Shown here: positions 43,497 through 52,268 of the stretch, piece by piece
Layout of the letters: each line of letters starts with the position of its first letter
Numbering within the stretch: position 1 is the stretch's first letter
Assembly (NCBI GenBank): GCA_037624485.1
Contig: JASJJC010000024.1
Coordinates: forward strand, 1-64,000
DNA: 64,000 nt
Direction of reading: 5' to 3'
From: JAFMKE01 sp037624485
GTDB taxonomy: Bacteria; Bacteroidota; Bacteroidia; Chitinophagales; UBA8649
The notes under the pieces: model-generated
What the model was told of the DNA's origin: nothing
What the model saw: the letters and a program-made list of their open reading frames with translations, nothing else
The model's database searches: none
Position numbers and translations under genes: made by a program

Positions 43497-44249
43497 TTGA
43501 AACTCTTTCAAAAACATATTGATGCATTTACTCCGACGAGTTTGGATGAGATGAACGAGATAAAACTCCTGAATCGAAACGATACCAAGTATATCTTTCA
43601 TGAGCGCAAATTACCTGCCATCCTAGAGGACTTAAAGGCCTATTACAAGGTATTGGAAATTGAGGGTATTCGTTTATTGAAATATGAGAATCAATATTTT
43701 GAAACGGAAGATTTCTCCTGTTATCAAAATCATCAAAGAGGAAGACTCAGTCGAACTAAGATTCGAATACGGAAATATGTTGAATCAGATCTGAGTTTTA
43801 TTGAGATAAAAACAAAAACCAACAAGTCTAGAACGGTCAAAAACCGTATTCCAATGACTACTGAAGAGCACATTCGAAGTCCGCGCATAGTGGATTTTGT
43901 AAATAAAAATGCCCCTATTCAAGTGGATGAGTTTGCACATGAGTTGCAAATTGACTTTCAACGAATTACATTGGCTCATAAAGAATTGAAAGATAGATGC
44001 ACCTTGGATCTTAATTTATGTGCGCGTTGGAATGGAAAGCAACATCACTTCGAAAACCTTATCATTGCGGAATTAAAGCAAGATAGATTCAAACATGCGA
44101 GCGAATTTAATCTAATACTTAAAAAACATAAAATATATTCCGGAAGCTTCAGTAAATACTGTTTTAGCTTTTTAAGTTTAAACGACCAATTAAAAAGAAA
44201 TAATTTTAAACCCAATCTTCGTCACCTAGAAAAAACCTTATATGATTGA
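43497..44249 (+). CDS. VTC-domain polyphosphate polymerase-like protein
   Basis: A 250-residue cytoplasmic protein of the VTC/CYTH-like tunnel fold; in yeast Vtc4 this domain makes polyphosphate from ATP. Basic tunnel motifs are visible: LLNRNDTKYIFH near the start, RTKIRIRKY, FIEIKTKTNKSRTVKNR, a C-terminal acidic IAELKQDRF, and SFSKYCF at the end. The start is a TTG immediately after the lipoprotein stop codon (TAG-TTG), with no ATG before residue 19; family members normally have about ten residues before the first motif, which supports TTG. The end overlaps the DUF4956 gene by 8 bp. Confidence 0.86.
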   Translation: MKLFQKHIDAFTPTSLDEMNEIKLLNRNDTKYIFHERKLPAILEDLKAYYKVLEIEGIRLLKYENQYFETEDFSCYQNHQRGRLSRTKIRIRKYVESDLSFIEIKTKTNKSRTVKNRIPMTTEEHIRSPRIVDFVNKNAPIQVDEFAHELQIDFQRITLAHKELKDRCTLDLNLCARWNGKQHHFENLIIAELKQDRFKHASEFNLILKKHKIYSGSFSKYCFSFLSLNDQLKRNNFKPNLRHLEKTLYD

Positions 44250-44871
44250 ATTAAATACCCTATTACTAGAAGCAATTAGAATCTTTGACATTAAGTTGTT
44301 TGATGTAGATTTTTATGAGTTAATCCTTAGATTAGGACTGAATCTAACTGTTGCATATTCAATTATTCATTTTGTTTATCAACCCACCCGGAAGGATAGT
44401 GAATACATTTTTACCTTCATGGTGTTTAGTCCTCTTATTTTCTTCGTTTGTAATCTTTTCAGCAATGCGGAACTAGACATAGGATTTGCTTTTGGCTTGT
44501 TTGCTGTTTTCTCTATACTTCGTTATCGAACTGCACAAATTCAGGTTAAAGAAATGACCTATATGTTTATTGTAATTGCAGTTGCTGTAATAAATGCCTT
44601 AGCAACAAAAAAAATTAGCTATGCTGAGCTGTTATTCACGAATGCTTTTATTATTTTCATTACTTATATTCTAGAGAGATACTTGGCAAATAGTGGAGTG
44701 ACTACGCAAACCATCCGATATGAAGTCATTGAGAATATTAAACCAGAAAACGAAGCTTTATTGCTTGAGGACTTACAAAAGAGAATCGGAAAGCCTATTA
44801 TACGTTTTGATATTTTAGAAGTGGATTACATTAGAGATTCAGCAAGATTGAGAGTTGTTCACGAAAGATAG
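44242..44871 (+). CDS. DUF4956 membrane protein
   Basis: A 209-residue inner-membrane protein of the DUF4956 family. It has four or five hydrophobic helices (e.g. LILRLGLNLTVAYSIIHFVY, FTFMVFSPLIFFVCNLF, MTYMFIVIAVAVINALAT, ELLFTNAFIIFITYIL), the diagnostic FAFGLFAVFSILRYRT motif with the QIQVKEMTY segment, and a cytoplasmic C-terminal alpha/beta tail. DUF4956 genes commonly sit next to VTC genes, and here they overlap by 8 bp. The likely role is a membrane partner, possibly a channel or anchor for the polymerase; that is inference. Confidence 0.87.
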   Translation: MIELNTLLLEAIRIFDIKLFDVDFYELILRLGLNLTVAYSIIHFVYQPTRKDSEYIFTFMVFSPLIFFVCNLFSNAELDIGFAFGLFAVFSILRYRTAQIQVKEMTYMFIVIAVAVINALATKKISYAELLFTNAFIIFITYILERYLANSGVTTQTIRYEVIENIKPENEALLLEDLQKRIGKPIIRFDILEVDYIRDSARLRVVHER

Positions 44872-44883
44872 ATTCAATAGTCA

Positions 44884-45513
44884 ATGAAAAAAATATTGAT
44901 TTTGCTCTTAATCGCTTTCTGCGCGGAACAGTCTTTTTCCCAAGTCCAAACCGGCTTATGGAGTGGTATAGCTGTTGAGAAAAAAATAAATAAGCAATTT
45001 GAATTTAAGTTTGAGGAAGAAATCAGATTGAAAGACAACCTTAGCAAGCTGAATAGTTTATTAACTGAAACAGGTTTCACTTACAAGCCCAACAAATTTT
45101 ATCGTTTAGGATTAATTTATCGATTCACTTATTATACCAATGGATCTTTTGGAAATAGGCTGACATTAAGTAACCAATTTCGCTACAAAATTGAAGACTT
45201 TACCCTAAACTATCGATTTAATGTCCAACAAGACTTCAACAGCAAAGATCCAATAGAATATAAAATTAGAAATAAGCTGCGGGTAGATTATAAATTTAAT
45301 AAACACTGGGCAATAGGAATTGGAGGGGAGTTGTTTTATTCATTTTACTACAATAGAAATGTCTTAGATAGATACCGATTAAGTTTTGGTGCCAATCACA
45401 ACCTCAATAAACATCATCGTGTGGGCGCATCAATCATGTTCCAACAAGAAATAAATACCGCTAATCCAGATGCAGATGTTGTGCTTGGGATAAAATACAA
45501 GTATTCGTTTTAG
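44884..45513 (+). CDS. DUF2490 outer-membrane beta-barrel protein
   Basis: A 209-residue exported protein: signal peptide MKKILILLLIAFCAEQSFS, then QVQTGLWSGIAVEKKINKQF, the standard DUF2490 opening. Alternating polar/aromatic strands of barrel type follow (YRLGLIYRFTYYTNG, FTLNYRFNVQQDF, VLGIKYKYSF), ending in the terminal Phe expected of a BAM substrate. It is the last gene of the operon, 12 bp after DUF4956, and converges on the type B repeat protein gene with an 8-bp gap. It could be the outer-membrane exit or receptor of the system; this is inferred from position only. Confidence 0.85.
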   Translation: MKKILILLLIAFCAEQSFSQVQTGLWSGIAVEKKINKQFEFKFEEEIRLKDNLSKLNSLLTETGFTYKPNKFYRLGLIYRFTYYTNGSFGNRLTLSNQFRYKIEDFTLNYRFNVQQDFNSKDPIEYKIRNKLRVDYKFNKHWAIGIGGELFYSFYYNRNVLDRYRLSFGANHNLNKHHRVGASIMFQQEINTANPDADVVLGIKYKYSF

Positions 45514-45521
45514 ACGCTCAG

Positions 45522-48500
45522 CTAGCGAATAAGTTGGAAAGAACCTTTCTCTAATTCCTCTTTCTTGTTTTCTACAGAAAAATAGCTTAGGTGCCAAGTA
45601 TAAGTGCCTACCTCCTGGATGCTGCCAAGAAAAGAACCATCCCATGCTTGTTCCAGATCACTGGATTGAAATACCATTTCACCCCAGCGATTAAAAATGG
45701 ATAATTTGGCGGCATTGGCTCCAATACTTCTTAGAAAGAAAACATCATTTATGCCATCGTTGTTTGGTGAGAACGCCGTTGGAGCGATAACTAGTGTTTT
45801 GGGCTTTACACAAACCCTTAGTACCTGCTGATCAATGCAGCCACCCCCATTTACAATTTGTAATACCACTTCGAAAGTGCCCGTATCTTGATATTCATGA
45901 TAAAGATTGGCAAATGGCGTATAACTATTTCCTGTACCATCACCAAAACTCCATGCCCCAGAATCTCCACCGATACTTTGGTCAATAAAATAAAACTCCG
46001 GATCTAATAAATCAAGGCATCGATCATTTGGAGAAGATAAAAAGTCAGCAATAATTTGACCAAAAGAAGGTATTTGAATAGAATTTGATTGCACACAGCC
46101 GGTATTCTGATCTATGACATGCACATCATAAAATCGTCCTGCTATACCTGGTATGCTATCTAAACTCAATGCACTATCCTGATTCCATTCGATAGCATAA
46201 AGCCCTGGTGGATTTGGTATAACTTTAAGCCAACCTTGCTCACCATAGCAAACAGCATCACTCGAGTCGAATTGTAATTCAAAGCTAGGATAAACATTTA
46301 CTATTATGCTTGCACTTACTTCATCGCTACAGCCATCATTTAGCGTTACTGTGTAGGTATTGTTTGAGTCAACCTGAAAAACTATTTCAGAGGAACCGCC
46401 TAAATTATTATCCCAATCAAAGGAATAATTTAAAAAATCGCCTCCAAGTGCCTCTGCAGAAATCCTAAGATATTCCCCTTGGCATACACTTGTATCCGAA
46501 TAAGAAACAGTAATCTTTAAGGTATCCAATACTTGAATAGATTTAGAATTATTGATTGCACACTCACCCGAACCTATAGTGTAGTTTATTGTATGAACTC
46601 CGGAACCAACAACAATAGGATTAAGTATTGAATCCGAACTTGCTCCACTCCATACTCCACCTAAGGGATTGGCTACTAGCAAAAAGTTAGTATCTGCAAA
46701 GCACCATAACTCAGGTAATCCAGTAAGGTTAACTGCCGGTAGGCTATCGACGCGTATATCCATATAATAGATACATGAATCCGGTGTTAAATAGCTTATT
46801 GAATGCACGCCCACTCCTGCTATTACCGGCAAAAATGTTCCTGCTATTGGGTTTACAATTCCATCACCATTCCAAAAGCCCCCGGGGACCATTGCTTCAA
46901 GATCGAAAGCTGAGTGTTCCAGGCATATGGAAGTGTCACTTAACATGGGGTCAGGAAATAAGGTTACCAAGGTACTGTCCAAACAAGTATTGGCTAAATA
47001 GTACAAATAATGATTTCCCGTCCCGGCGATACTCGGAGAAAAGGTGCCGTTAGCATTCGGATTAGTTATCCCATTACCGCTCCAAGCGCCTCCCCCTGGC
47101 GATCGTTGAGTATTTGAATAATTAAGTGTTAAGTCACTATCATAATTACAAAAAGACCCCAAAGGAGAATATCCAATGACTGTATTTCTCCCATAAATTT
47201 GGATGGAATCACCGCAGCCATTTAAAGTGTAAGTGAGGTAAGTATTAAAGTTATTCCCTCCATTAAACCCCGGATCAAATATACCTAAGATGGAATCTAT
47301 TACCCCTGCACCAGTCCAAACTCCTCCGAGAGGATTACCAGCAAGACTAAAAGGAGCTTCTGCAGGACATACGGTCATATTTGAACCCGCATCAATATCA
47401 ATAACCGTCATGCGCAAAGTATCCGAGCAACTCCCATAGGTATAAATCAATTCGTGCGTACCCGATCCAGCTATTGCTGCATCGAATCTACACCAATACC
47501 AATTCGTGACCCCAGGACCCGTCCATGTTCCACCCTTAGGATTAAAAACAGGCGTAAATCGATCACTATTAATACAAACGGTGTCATCAGCTTGAATCGT
47601 TGCTGTACCCACTGTAATGATTTTGGTTCTATTGGTACAAGGTGGATTTGAATAGATAACATTGTGAACACCGAGGCCCGCAAGAACTGGATTGAACGTG
47701 CCCACGAGTGAATCTGTAATTCCATTTCCAGTGAATACTCCACCGGGATTATTTGTCCATATATTGAAAGGAGGACTACCTGGGCAAACTAGTTTATTGG
47801 TTGCTCCAACACTCATTGGGTTAACTGTTATTTCCATGGAATCAATGCAGCCCCCATTATTATAATAAATAGTTTTAACTCCTGTTCCACACCACCCCGG
47901 GTGAAAAATACCTGCTAAAGTATCATTCCCAAAACAGGGTCCATCCCAATATCCCGAATTCGGCACGGCATCTAAATCTACATTAGGGTCTGATTGACAA
48001 ATCGTAAAATTTGCTGGTAGAACAGCTGGGGGTATCACTTCGACAATCACTTGAACAAAACCCGCTGGTGCTCCTGCCCCGTCGGTCACTGTGCAGGTAT
48101 AGATGGTATTTGAAAGCGGACAAATGATATGTGGACCTGCAGATGCTGGCAAGCCATTATTCCAAGTATAGTTATAACTTCCATCTCCTCCCGATGCTAC
48201 TGCTTCAAGAGTAGTGCAAGTTCCCGTACAAATGATAGTATCTGGTGATTGTATTTCTACAGATATAGGACAATCATTAACCGTAAAATTTCCGAATGCA
48301 GTCAATTGCCACAGACTATCACATGCATCTAAGAAATCACTTGAAAATTGTAGGGTATAATTGCCATTGGCGTTTAAGCCGGGAGCAAAATCCACTTGCA
48401 CAGTATTGCTCGTTCCATTTGAACAATTTATTGGCGTAATTGAAGTAACGGACTGATTAGATGGCCCAAAAATGTTAAAACTTCCAGCGTTCACTGCAGA

Positions 48501-49022
48501 ACAAACTACATCTTGATCCAAGGTAAGCGTAAAACTGTTCGTATTGCATAATGGGTTAGGTATTGGGGCAAAAGTAGGGTTAGCAGGAGTATTTATAATA
48601 CTTACCCAAGATGCCTGCCATCCTTCACATGCAACGGAAGCATCACTCACAAAATGTACGGTCAAACAACCACTGGTGGCGATGATTGGTGGAATATTGA
48701 CAATACCTGAATAAGAAATACCAATTTGAGGTGAACTTAAATCAGGGCCATCATAAAAGGTGATAAAATCTAAATTCAACTCTGAACAAAATGAAGCAAA
48801 ACTTAAGACTATAGAGTCCGCTCCATTTGGACAAATAGAAAAAGTATAATCCTCATTGTGTCCATAAAATGAGGGACTTACACTATTGCCTGCATCGCTA
48901 TCAGTAAAATTAGCAAAACAATCATTTACTGTGGCATTTGATATAGAATAGCTTTGTGCATGGATATTTAAAACACCAAGCATCGCTAAAGAAAGAATAA
49001 TATGTCGAAGTAACGATCTCAT
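45522..49022 (-). CDS. giant surface protein: CUB-like domain, seven GGxWxGxG repeats, PKD domain, T9SS type B sorting domain
   Basis: A 1166-residue protein, last gene of a six-gene minus-strand operon. It has a signal peptide (MRSLLRHIILSLAMLGVLNIHA) and a CUB-like domain at about 25-145 (DFITFYDGPDLSSPQIG, GCLTVHFVSD). Ig/SprB-like segments follow to about 335, then seven repeats at about 335-830. A PKD domain (GAWSFGDGTGNSYTP, EYQDTGTFEVVLQI) precedes the gliding-motility type C-terminal domain (IAPTAFSPNNDGINDVF, SIFNRWGEMVFQS, FQLIR). Type B cargo is usually retained on or bound to the surface. The start ATG shares one base with the preceding stop (TAATG). No catalytic residues are evident; probably a scaffold or adhesin. 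Confidence 0.9.
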   Translation of the reverse strand: MRSLLRHIILSLAMLGVLNIHAQSYSISNATVNDCFANFTDSDAGNSVSPSFYGHNEDYTFSICPNGADSIVLSFASFCSELNLDFITFYDGPDLSSPQIGISYSGIVNIPPIIATSGCLTVHFVSDASVACEGWQASWVSIINTPANPTFAPIPNPLCNTNSFTLTLDQDVVCSAVNAGSFNIFGPSNQSVTSITPINCSNGTSNTVQVDFAPGLNANGNYTLQFSSDFLDACDSLWQLTAFGNFTVNDCPISVEIQSPDTIICTGTCTTLEAVASGGDGSYNYTWNNGLPASAGPHIICPLSNTIYTCTVTDGAGAPAGFVQVIVEVIPPAVLPANFTICQSDPNVDLDAVPNSGYWDGPCFGNDTLAGIFHPGWCGTGVKTIYYNNGGCIDSMEITVNPMSVGATNKLVCPGSPPFNIWTNNPGGVFTGNGITDSLVGTFNPVLAGLGVHNVIYSNPPCTNRTKIITVGTATIQADDTVCINSDRFTPVFNPKGGTWTGPGVTNWYWCRFDAAIAGSGTHELIYTYGSCSDTLRMTVIDIDAGSNMTVCPAEAPFSLAGNPLGGVWTGAGVIDSILGIFDPGFNGGNNFNTYLTYTLNGCGDSIQIYGRNTVIGYSPLGSFCNYDSDLTLNYSNTQRSPGGGAWSGNGITNPNANGTFSPSIAGTGNHYLYYLANTCLDSTLVTLFPDPMLSDTSICLEHSAFDLEAMVPGGFWNGDGIVNPIAGTFLPVIAGVGVHSISYLTPDSCIYYMDIRVDSLPAVNLTGLPELWCFADTNFLLVANPLGGVWSGASSDSILNPIVVGSGVHTINYTIGSGECAINNSKSIQVLDTLKITVSYSDTSVCQGEYLRISAEALGGDFLNYSFDWDNNLGGSSEIVFQVDSNNTYTVTLNDGCSDEVSASIIVNVYPSFELQFDSSDAVCYGEQGWLKVIPNPPGLYAIEWNQDSALSLDSIPGIAGRFYDVHVIDQNTGCVQSNSIQIPSFGQIIADFLSSPNDRCLDLLDPEFYFIDQSIGGDSGAWSFGDGTGNSYTPFANLYHEYQDTGTFEVVLQIVNGGGCIDQQVLRVCVKPKTLVIAPTAFSPNNDGINDVFFLRSIGANAAKLSIFNRWGEMVFQSSDLEQAWDGSFLGSIQEVGTYTWHLSYFSVENKKEELEKGSFQLIR
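46533..48020 (-). repeat. seven tandem protein repeats GGxWxGxG...GxFxPxxAGxGxHxIxY
   Basis: Within the type B protein, residues about 335-830 hold seven diverged copies of a 55-80 residue unit. Each has a Gly-Gly-aromatic turn (SGYWDGPCF, GGVFTGNGI, GGTWTGPGV, GGVWTGAGV, GGAWSGNGI, GGFWNGDGI, GGVWSGASS) followed by a G-x-F-x-P and an AGxGxHxIxY strand. Most have flanking cysteines. Confidence 0.8.
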
Positions 49023-49462
49023 TATTCTAAAATGGTTACCATGGGAGTTTCTATCTCATTACTATAATTTCCAGCTCTATCTTTTAACCATAATTTGTAG
49101 CTTGTTACTTCCTGTGGTCCTGCACCCAATCGAAAGGTGTTTGGCAGTATAATATCAAATTCACCCACAATATGGACCCTTGCATCTAATGGGGCCAATG
49201 GAGGGATAAAGAATCGATCAGGATTTAGAAGGCGAGCATCTAATAGCCACAAGGATAAAGAGTCCGCATTCGGATAACCGATATCTCCATCGATATCCTC
49301 ATATTCTATGGTAAATACAATTGAATCTGTAAATTCTGTAACGGTAGTCGGTTGCACCCCAATCAAACGAATAGTAGGTGGATTATTTGCATCATCCTCT
49401 TCCTTGCAAGACTGAAATGTCAGCAATAAAATTAAGCTTGATATAAGGAATATTCTTCTCAG
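49022..49462 (-). CDS. small lipoprotein with Ig-like domain, non-ATG start
   Basis: About 146 residues if read from a CTG at 49462. The reading RRIFLISSLILLLTFQSC after that codon is an ideal lipoprotein signal with a lipidated Cys followed by KEEDD. The frame has no ATG, GTG or TTG before the signal: TTG 49426 would cut it in half, and the only upstream codons back to the stop of the previous gene are ATA-TTT-ACC. The mature part is one acidic beta-sandwich (IVFTIEYEDIDGDIGYPN, YKLWLKDRAGNYSNEIET) of the kind seen in Bacteroidota lipoproteins that contact large surface proteins. It directly precedes the type B repeat protein gene (TAATG). Confidence 0.65.
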   Translation of the reverse strand: MRRIFLISSLILLLTFQSCKEEDDANNPPTIRLIGVQPTTVTEFTDSIVFTIEYEDIDGDIGYPNADSLSLWLLDARLLNPDRFFIPPLAPLDARVHIVGEFDIILPNTFRLGAGPQEVTSYKLWLKDRAGNYSNEIETPMVTILE

Positions 49463-49471
49463 GGTAAATAT

Positions 49472-50419
49472 TTAAAGTAGTTTAAAGGAATAGTATTGTT
49501 TAATATGTTCCATCGAATAAACTCCAGGAAGATCGCCTGCGCCATTATCCCCATCATCTACCTTGATGTTCAGAAACAAGCGCTGATTTTGAGACCAAAG
49601 TCCTAATGGATTATTAATTGTAAATTTAAATTGATAAGGAATCATTGTTGCTGAGTAACCCATAAAATTTTGAGCATTAATGAACTGAAGCGTATCATTG
49701 CTGGCTAAGGAAAAATCATCTGCTGATATAGAAATTTGTATATCGTTTAGGATGAAATCATTGCCTGGTGTCTCCCTGTCATCAATTGCTAGATACAAAT
49801 CGACAGACGGTGTGCCGTTTGGTATCTCTATAACCCCTTCTATGTTTCTACTTAAAGGAGTTAAATTGCCGGTTTTCGTTATCATAAAACCTAAAAGTTG
49901 GGGTTTAAAATTAAGGGATTGACTGGCGTTGCCGAATACATCTTTTGCACCGTCATTTATCCAATCTCTTAAATTCTGGATATAGCTTGCCTTGTTATTT
50001 TCCCAATCACTATTCGGGTCTACTGCCAGTGGCATAACACCTGAATTGCCACCGATATCCACGGTTAGTCTTTCCATGATGATGGATTGATTCGCATTAC
50101 CGGGTAGAACCCTATAATCCAATGGGTTGGATGGGTTTTGCTTGATGATATTATGATAAACCAATGAGTAATAAGTACTTTCTATGGTTCGAAAATCTGG
50201 TTCAAAGGTCCCATCATGACACCCCGAATTCGCGCAAGTTGGTTTAAAAATATTTTGCTGAAGCCCTTCAATGCTGCTTGGTTCTAGGTAGATAGTTTGT
50301 ATGCTATCGTTGAGATCATTCCCGTCGAATGGATTAGGTGGCAAATCGTCTTTGCCACATGCCTGCATAAGCGCTATAAAAAAACCAGCCAAAAAGATAT
50401 GAGTAGATAATTTCAGCAT
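49472..50419 (-). CDS. lipoprotein with cytochrome c-like CX4CH motif
   Basis: A 315-residue lipoprotein: MLKLSTHIFLAGFFIALMQAC with lipidated Cys21 then GKDD. Residues about 50-160 look like a planctomycete-type cytochrome c module: FKPTCANSGCHDG has C-x4-C-H rather than CXXCH, and a possible distal Met lies in SGVMPLAVDP, followed by the closing helix NLRDWINDGAKD. The rest is beta-rich. Whether haem is actually bound is open, because CX4CH sites are rare; the same CASGCHDG form occurs in many proteins annotated only as haem-domain-like. It is 3 bp from the DUF1501-like gene. Confidence 0.7.
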   Translation of the reverse strand: MLKLSTHIFLAGFFIALMQACGKDDLPPNPFDGNDLNDSIQTIYLEPSSIEGLQQNIFKPTCANSGCHDGTFEPDFRTIESTYYSLVYHNIIKQNPSNPLDYRVLPGNANQSIIMERLTVDIGGNSGVMPLAVDPNSDWENNKASYIQNLRDWINDGAKDVFGNASQSLNFKPQLLGFMITKTGNLTPLSRNIEGVIEIPNGTPSVDLYLAIDDRETPGNDFILNDIQISISADDFSLASNDTLQFINAQNFMGYSATMIPYQFKFTINNPLGLWSQNQRLFLNIKVDDGDNGAGDLPGVYSMEHIKQYYSFKLL

Positions 50420-50422
50420 AAA

Positions 50423-51766
50423 TTAAATTCTATCAAAAAATGAAACAGCATCATTACTTACTAAACCTTCCCCTTGAACTTGTGATTTTATACCTAAAAT
50501 TTCTGCCATAGTTAACACACAATCTGATATGTCACCAATAGGATTGCTTTCACTTCCAACGGATAAATTCGCATCAACCCCAGGACCTGCTATCAAACTA
50601 AATATTCTGGTAGAATTTAAATCGCTATGGTCATAGGCTAACCAATCATTTTGATCTAATATACTGTTGGGATCCAAATTTCGACCATGTTCGGGACAAG
50701 CTATTAAGTAGGTGTTCCCTGCCATTTCAGGAATCTGAGTTTGAATGTAATTCCATAAATGCCCTACTGCATGATCTGCTCGATGCAGATTCTTTAGGTA
50801 AGAAGAAAAATTATCGTGCCCTTGATCCACCGCATTCATATTGACAACGGTAATTTTGGGCTTAAACCATTTCAATACCTCGCAAGTATAACCAACCGTT
50901 TGCAGATCATTATTGTCACTCACAGGAGGATGAGCAATTGCACCGGCATTCTTCTTAAAGAATGTTTCTCTTATAAACTGCTTGATGTCATGTTTCTCTT
51001 CAATGGTATTTTCTATACCCCCAAAATCATCACTCTCTGTATTATAGGCATTATTCAAGAAATTTTGCATTTCATATATTTTGCCAAGCTCTTCATCAGG
51101 ATGATAGACTTTCGCATACTGAATATGTTCGTCACCTTCAGCACCGAATGTGACACTAGGAGATAGGAAATTTGCGCCAAAATCAACCCCAAAATCAGGA
51201 TGATTACTGTGGTTTAACAAAGGTGTCGAATTACCTATACCATTTCCTATAAACCAGGTTTCGGTGGCCTTCAAATTCATAAACTTTCGAGCGTATTCAA
51301 AAATAGTAGGCATTGCCGGTCGTTGACGTAAACCTTGATTGACAAACTTTGAACCTGTCATAAGCGATACCAAACCACTATAATGGCCAACTCCCGCAGC
51401 TTTCACCTCTTTAAATAGGGTTCCTTGTGATTGCAAGGATTGAGACAATATGGTAGGAATAGGCTGAGAACCAGCTAAGCCGCTCGCCGGATCAATCCCA
51501 TATACAATTTTATCTGTTGGACTTGCGCCATTCAGCATATTGTACATTATATTTCCTTCGTATGCACTCCCTACTAAACCCTGACTATCCGTAAGATATC
51601 TCTGCAACACAGATTCCTGCTGTCGAACGCCTCCGGCGAATGCTACAAATACAATGTGCGGTCCGCCGCCGCTTTGAGGCAGAGGTGCTCCTTTTAAGAG
51701 GTATGGTGATACGGCCGACGCTAATGTAGCAGCCGTCACTTTTTTAATAAATTCTCTTCTTTTCAT
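50423..51766 (-). CDS. Tat-exported DUF1501-like / alkaline phosphatase-superfamily protein
   Basis: A 447-residue protein whose N-terminus (KRREFIKKVTAATLASAVSPYLL) fits a twin-arginine signal, implying folded export. The body resembles DUF1501 and the alkaline phosphatase/sulfatase superfamily: a first strand HIVFVAFAGGVRQQESV, a GHYSGLVSLMTGS loop, VNMNAVDQGHD (a metal-loop-like Asp/His stretch), TYLIACPEHGRNLDPNS and DHSDLNSTRIFSLIAGPGV near the C-terminus. A catalytic nucleophile is not certain: TGS in LMTGSKF is a candidate. In Planctomycetota, DUF1501 proteins accompany DUF1549/DUF1553 cytochrome proteins, and the neighbours here are consistent with a miniature version. Confidence 0.72.
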   Translation of the reverse strand: MKRREFIKKVTAATLASAVSPYLLKGAPLPQSGGGPHIVFVAFAGGVRQQESVLQRYLTDSQGLVGSAYEGNIMYNMLNGASPTDKIVYGIDPASGLAGSQPIPTILSQSLQSQGTLFKEVKAAGVGHYSGLVSLMTGSKFVNQGLRQRPAMPTIFEYARKFMNLKATETWFIGNGIGNSTPLLNHSNHPDFGVDFGANFLSPSVTFGAEGDEHIQYAKVYHPDEELGKIYEMQNFLNNAYNTESDDFGGIENTIEEKHDIKQFIRETFFKKNAGAIAHPPVSDNNDLQTVGYTCEVLKWFKPKITVVNMNAVDQGHDNFSSYLKNLHRADHAVGHLWNYIQTQIPEMAGNTYLIACPEHGRNLDPNSILDQNDWLAYDHSDLNSTRIFSLIAGPGVDANLSVGSESNPIGDISDCVLTMAEILGIKSQVQGEGLVSNDAVSFFDRI

Positions 51767-51779
51767 TGTAATAAACTAA

Positions 51780-52265
51780 TTAATAAAAGAATGATTCGTC
51801 CGAAATTGCAAAAGCAAAATAAACCAACTCTGGCGTAATATCTGTATTATTTTCTAAGTAGTTTTTCATGTATTCCAGCTCCAATTGAGAAGGTGGTCGG
51901 ACATAAAATCTTTCGTAGGTCTCAATGATAAATTGATCCAAATCGGCACGCATGTCCGTATAAGTAGGCAAAATAACTTGCGGATCATTCATGTAGCTTG
52001 AAATTATCAATTCATAGGCTAGACGCTTATCTCCAATTGAACGAAGCAAGCGCTCGATTTCTACTTGATCTGCAGTAGAAATAGCTTGTTGGAATAAATT
52101 GACATACAAGACCGCAATATATTGAGCGGGAGTTTTTTGTTTATCCTTATTCACACTAGGTGTTAAGATATCTGTCGACTTTAATCCATATTTTACTGGA
52201 TCATCTTTCCTACACCCAGAAAGCACAGTTAATACAAGCAATAATATGACAACTATTTTTTTCAC
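51780..52265 (-). CDS. small lipoprotein resembling the DUF1553 C-terminal region
   Basis: A 161-residue lipoprotein starting at GTG 52265; MKKIVVILLLVLTVLSGC is a perfect lipobox signal with Cys18. The mature protein is helical, ending IIETYERFYVRPPSQLELEYMKNYLEN and VYFAFAISDESFFY, which resembles the helical closing module of DUF1553 (RxPTxxE-L-like followed by a final aromatic stretch). It starts 3 bp after the stop of the DUF1549-like lipoprotein, so the two look like a DUF1549/DUF1553 protein split into two lipoproteins. This relationship is judged by eye. Confidence 0.62.
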   Translation of the reverse strand: MKKIVVILLLVLTVLSGCRKDDPVKYGLKSTDILTPSVNKDKQKTPAQYIAVLYVNLFQQAISTADQVEIERLLRSIGDKRLAYELIISSYMNDPQVILPTYTDMRADLDQFIIETYERFYVRPPSQLELEYMKNYLENNTDITPELVYFAFAISDESFFY

Positions 52266-52268
52266 TTT

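Noticed and set aside
49022..50419. The stop codon at 49472-49474 as an in-frame break splitting one long lipoprotein gene.
   Set aside because: The two frames are indeed in phase, but a complete new lipoprotein signal with lipobox starts right after the stop and the first protein ends naturally, so these are two adjacent genes.
50816..51166. A 116-codon plus-strand frame inside the DUF1501-like gene.
   Set aside because: Antisense to a supported gene, no signal, no motif and no promoter.
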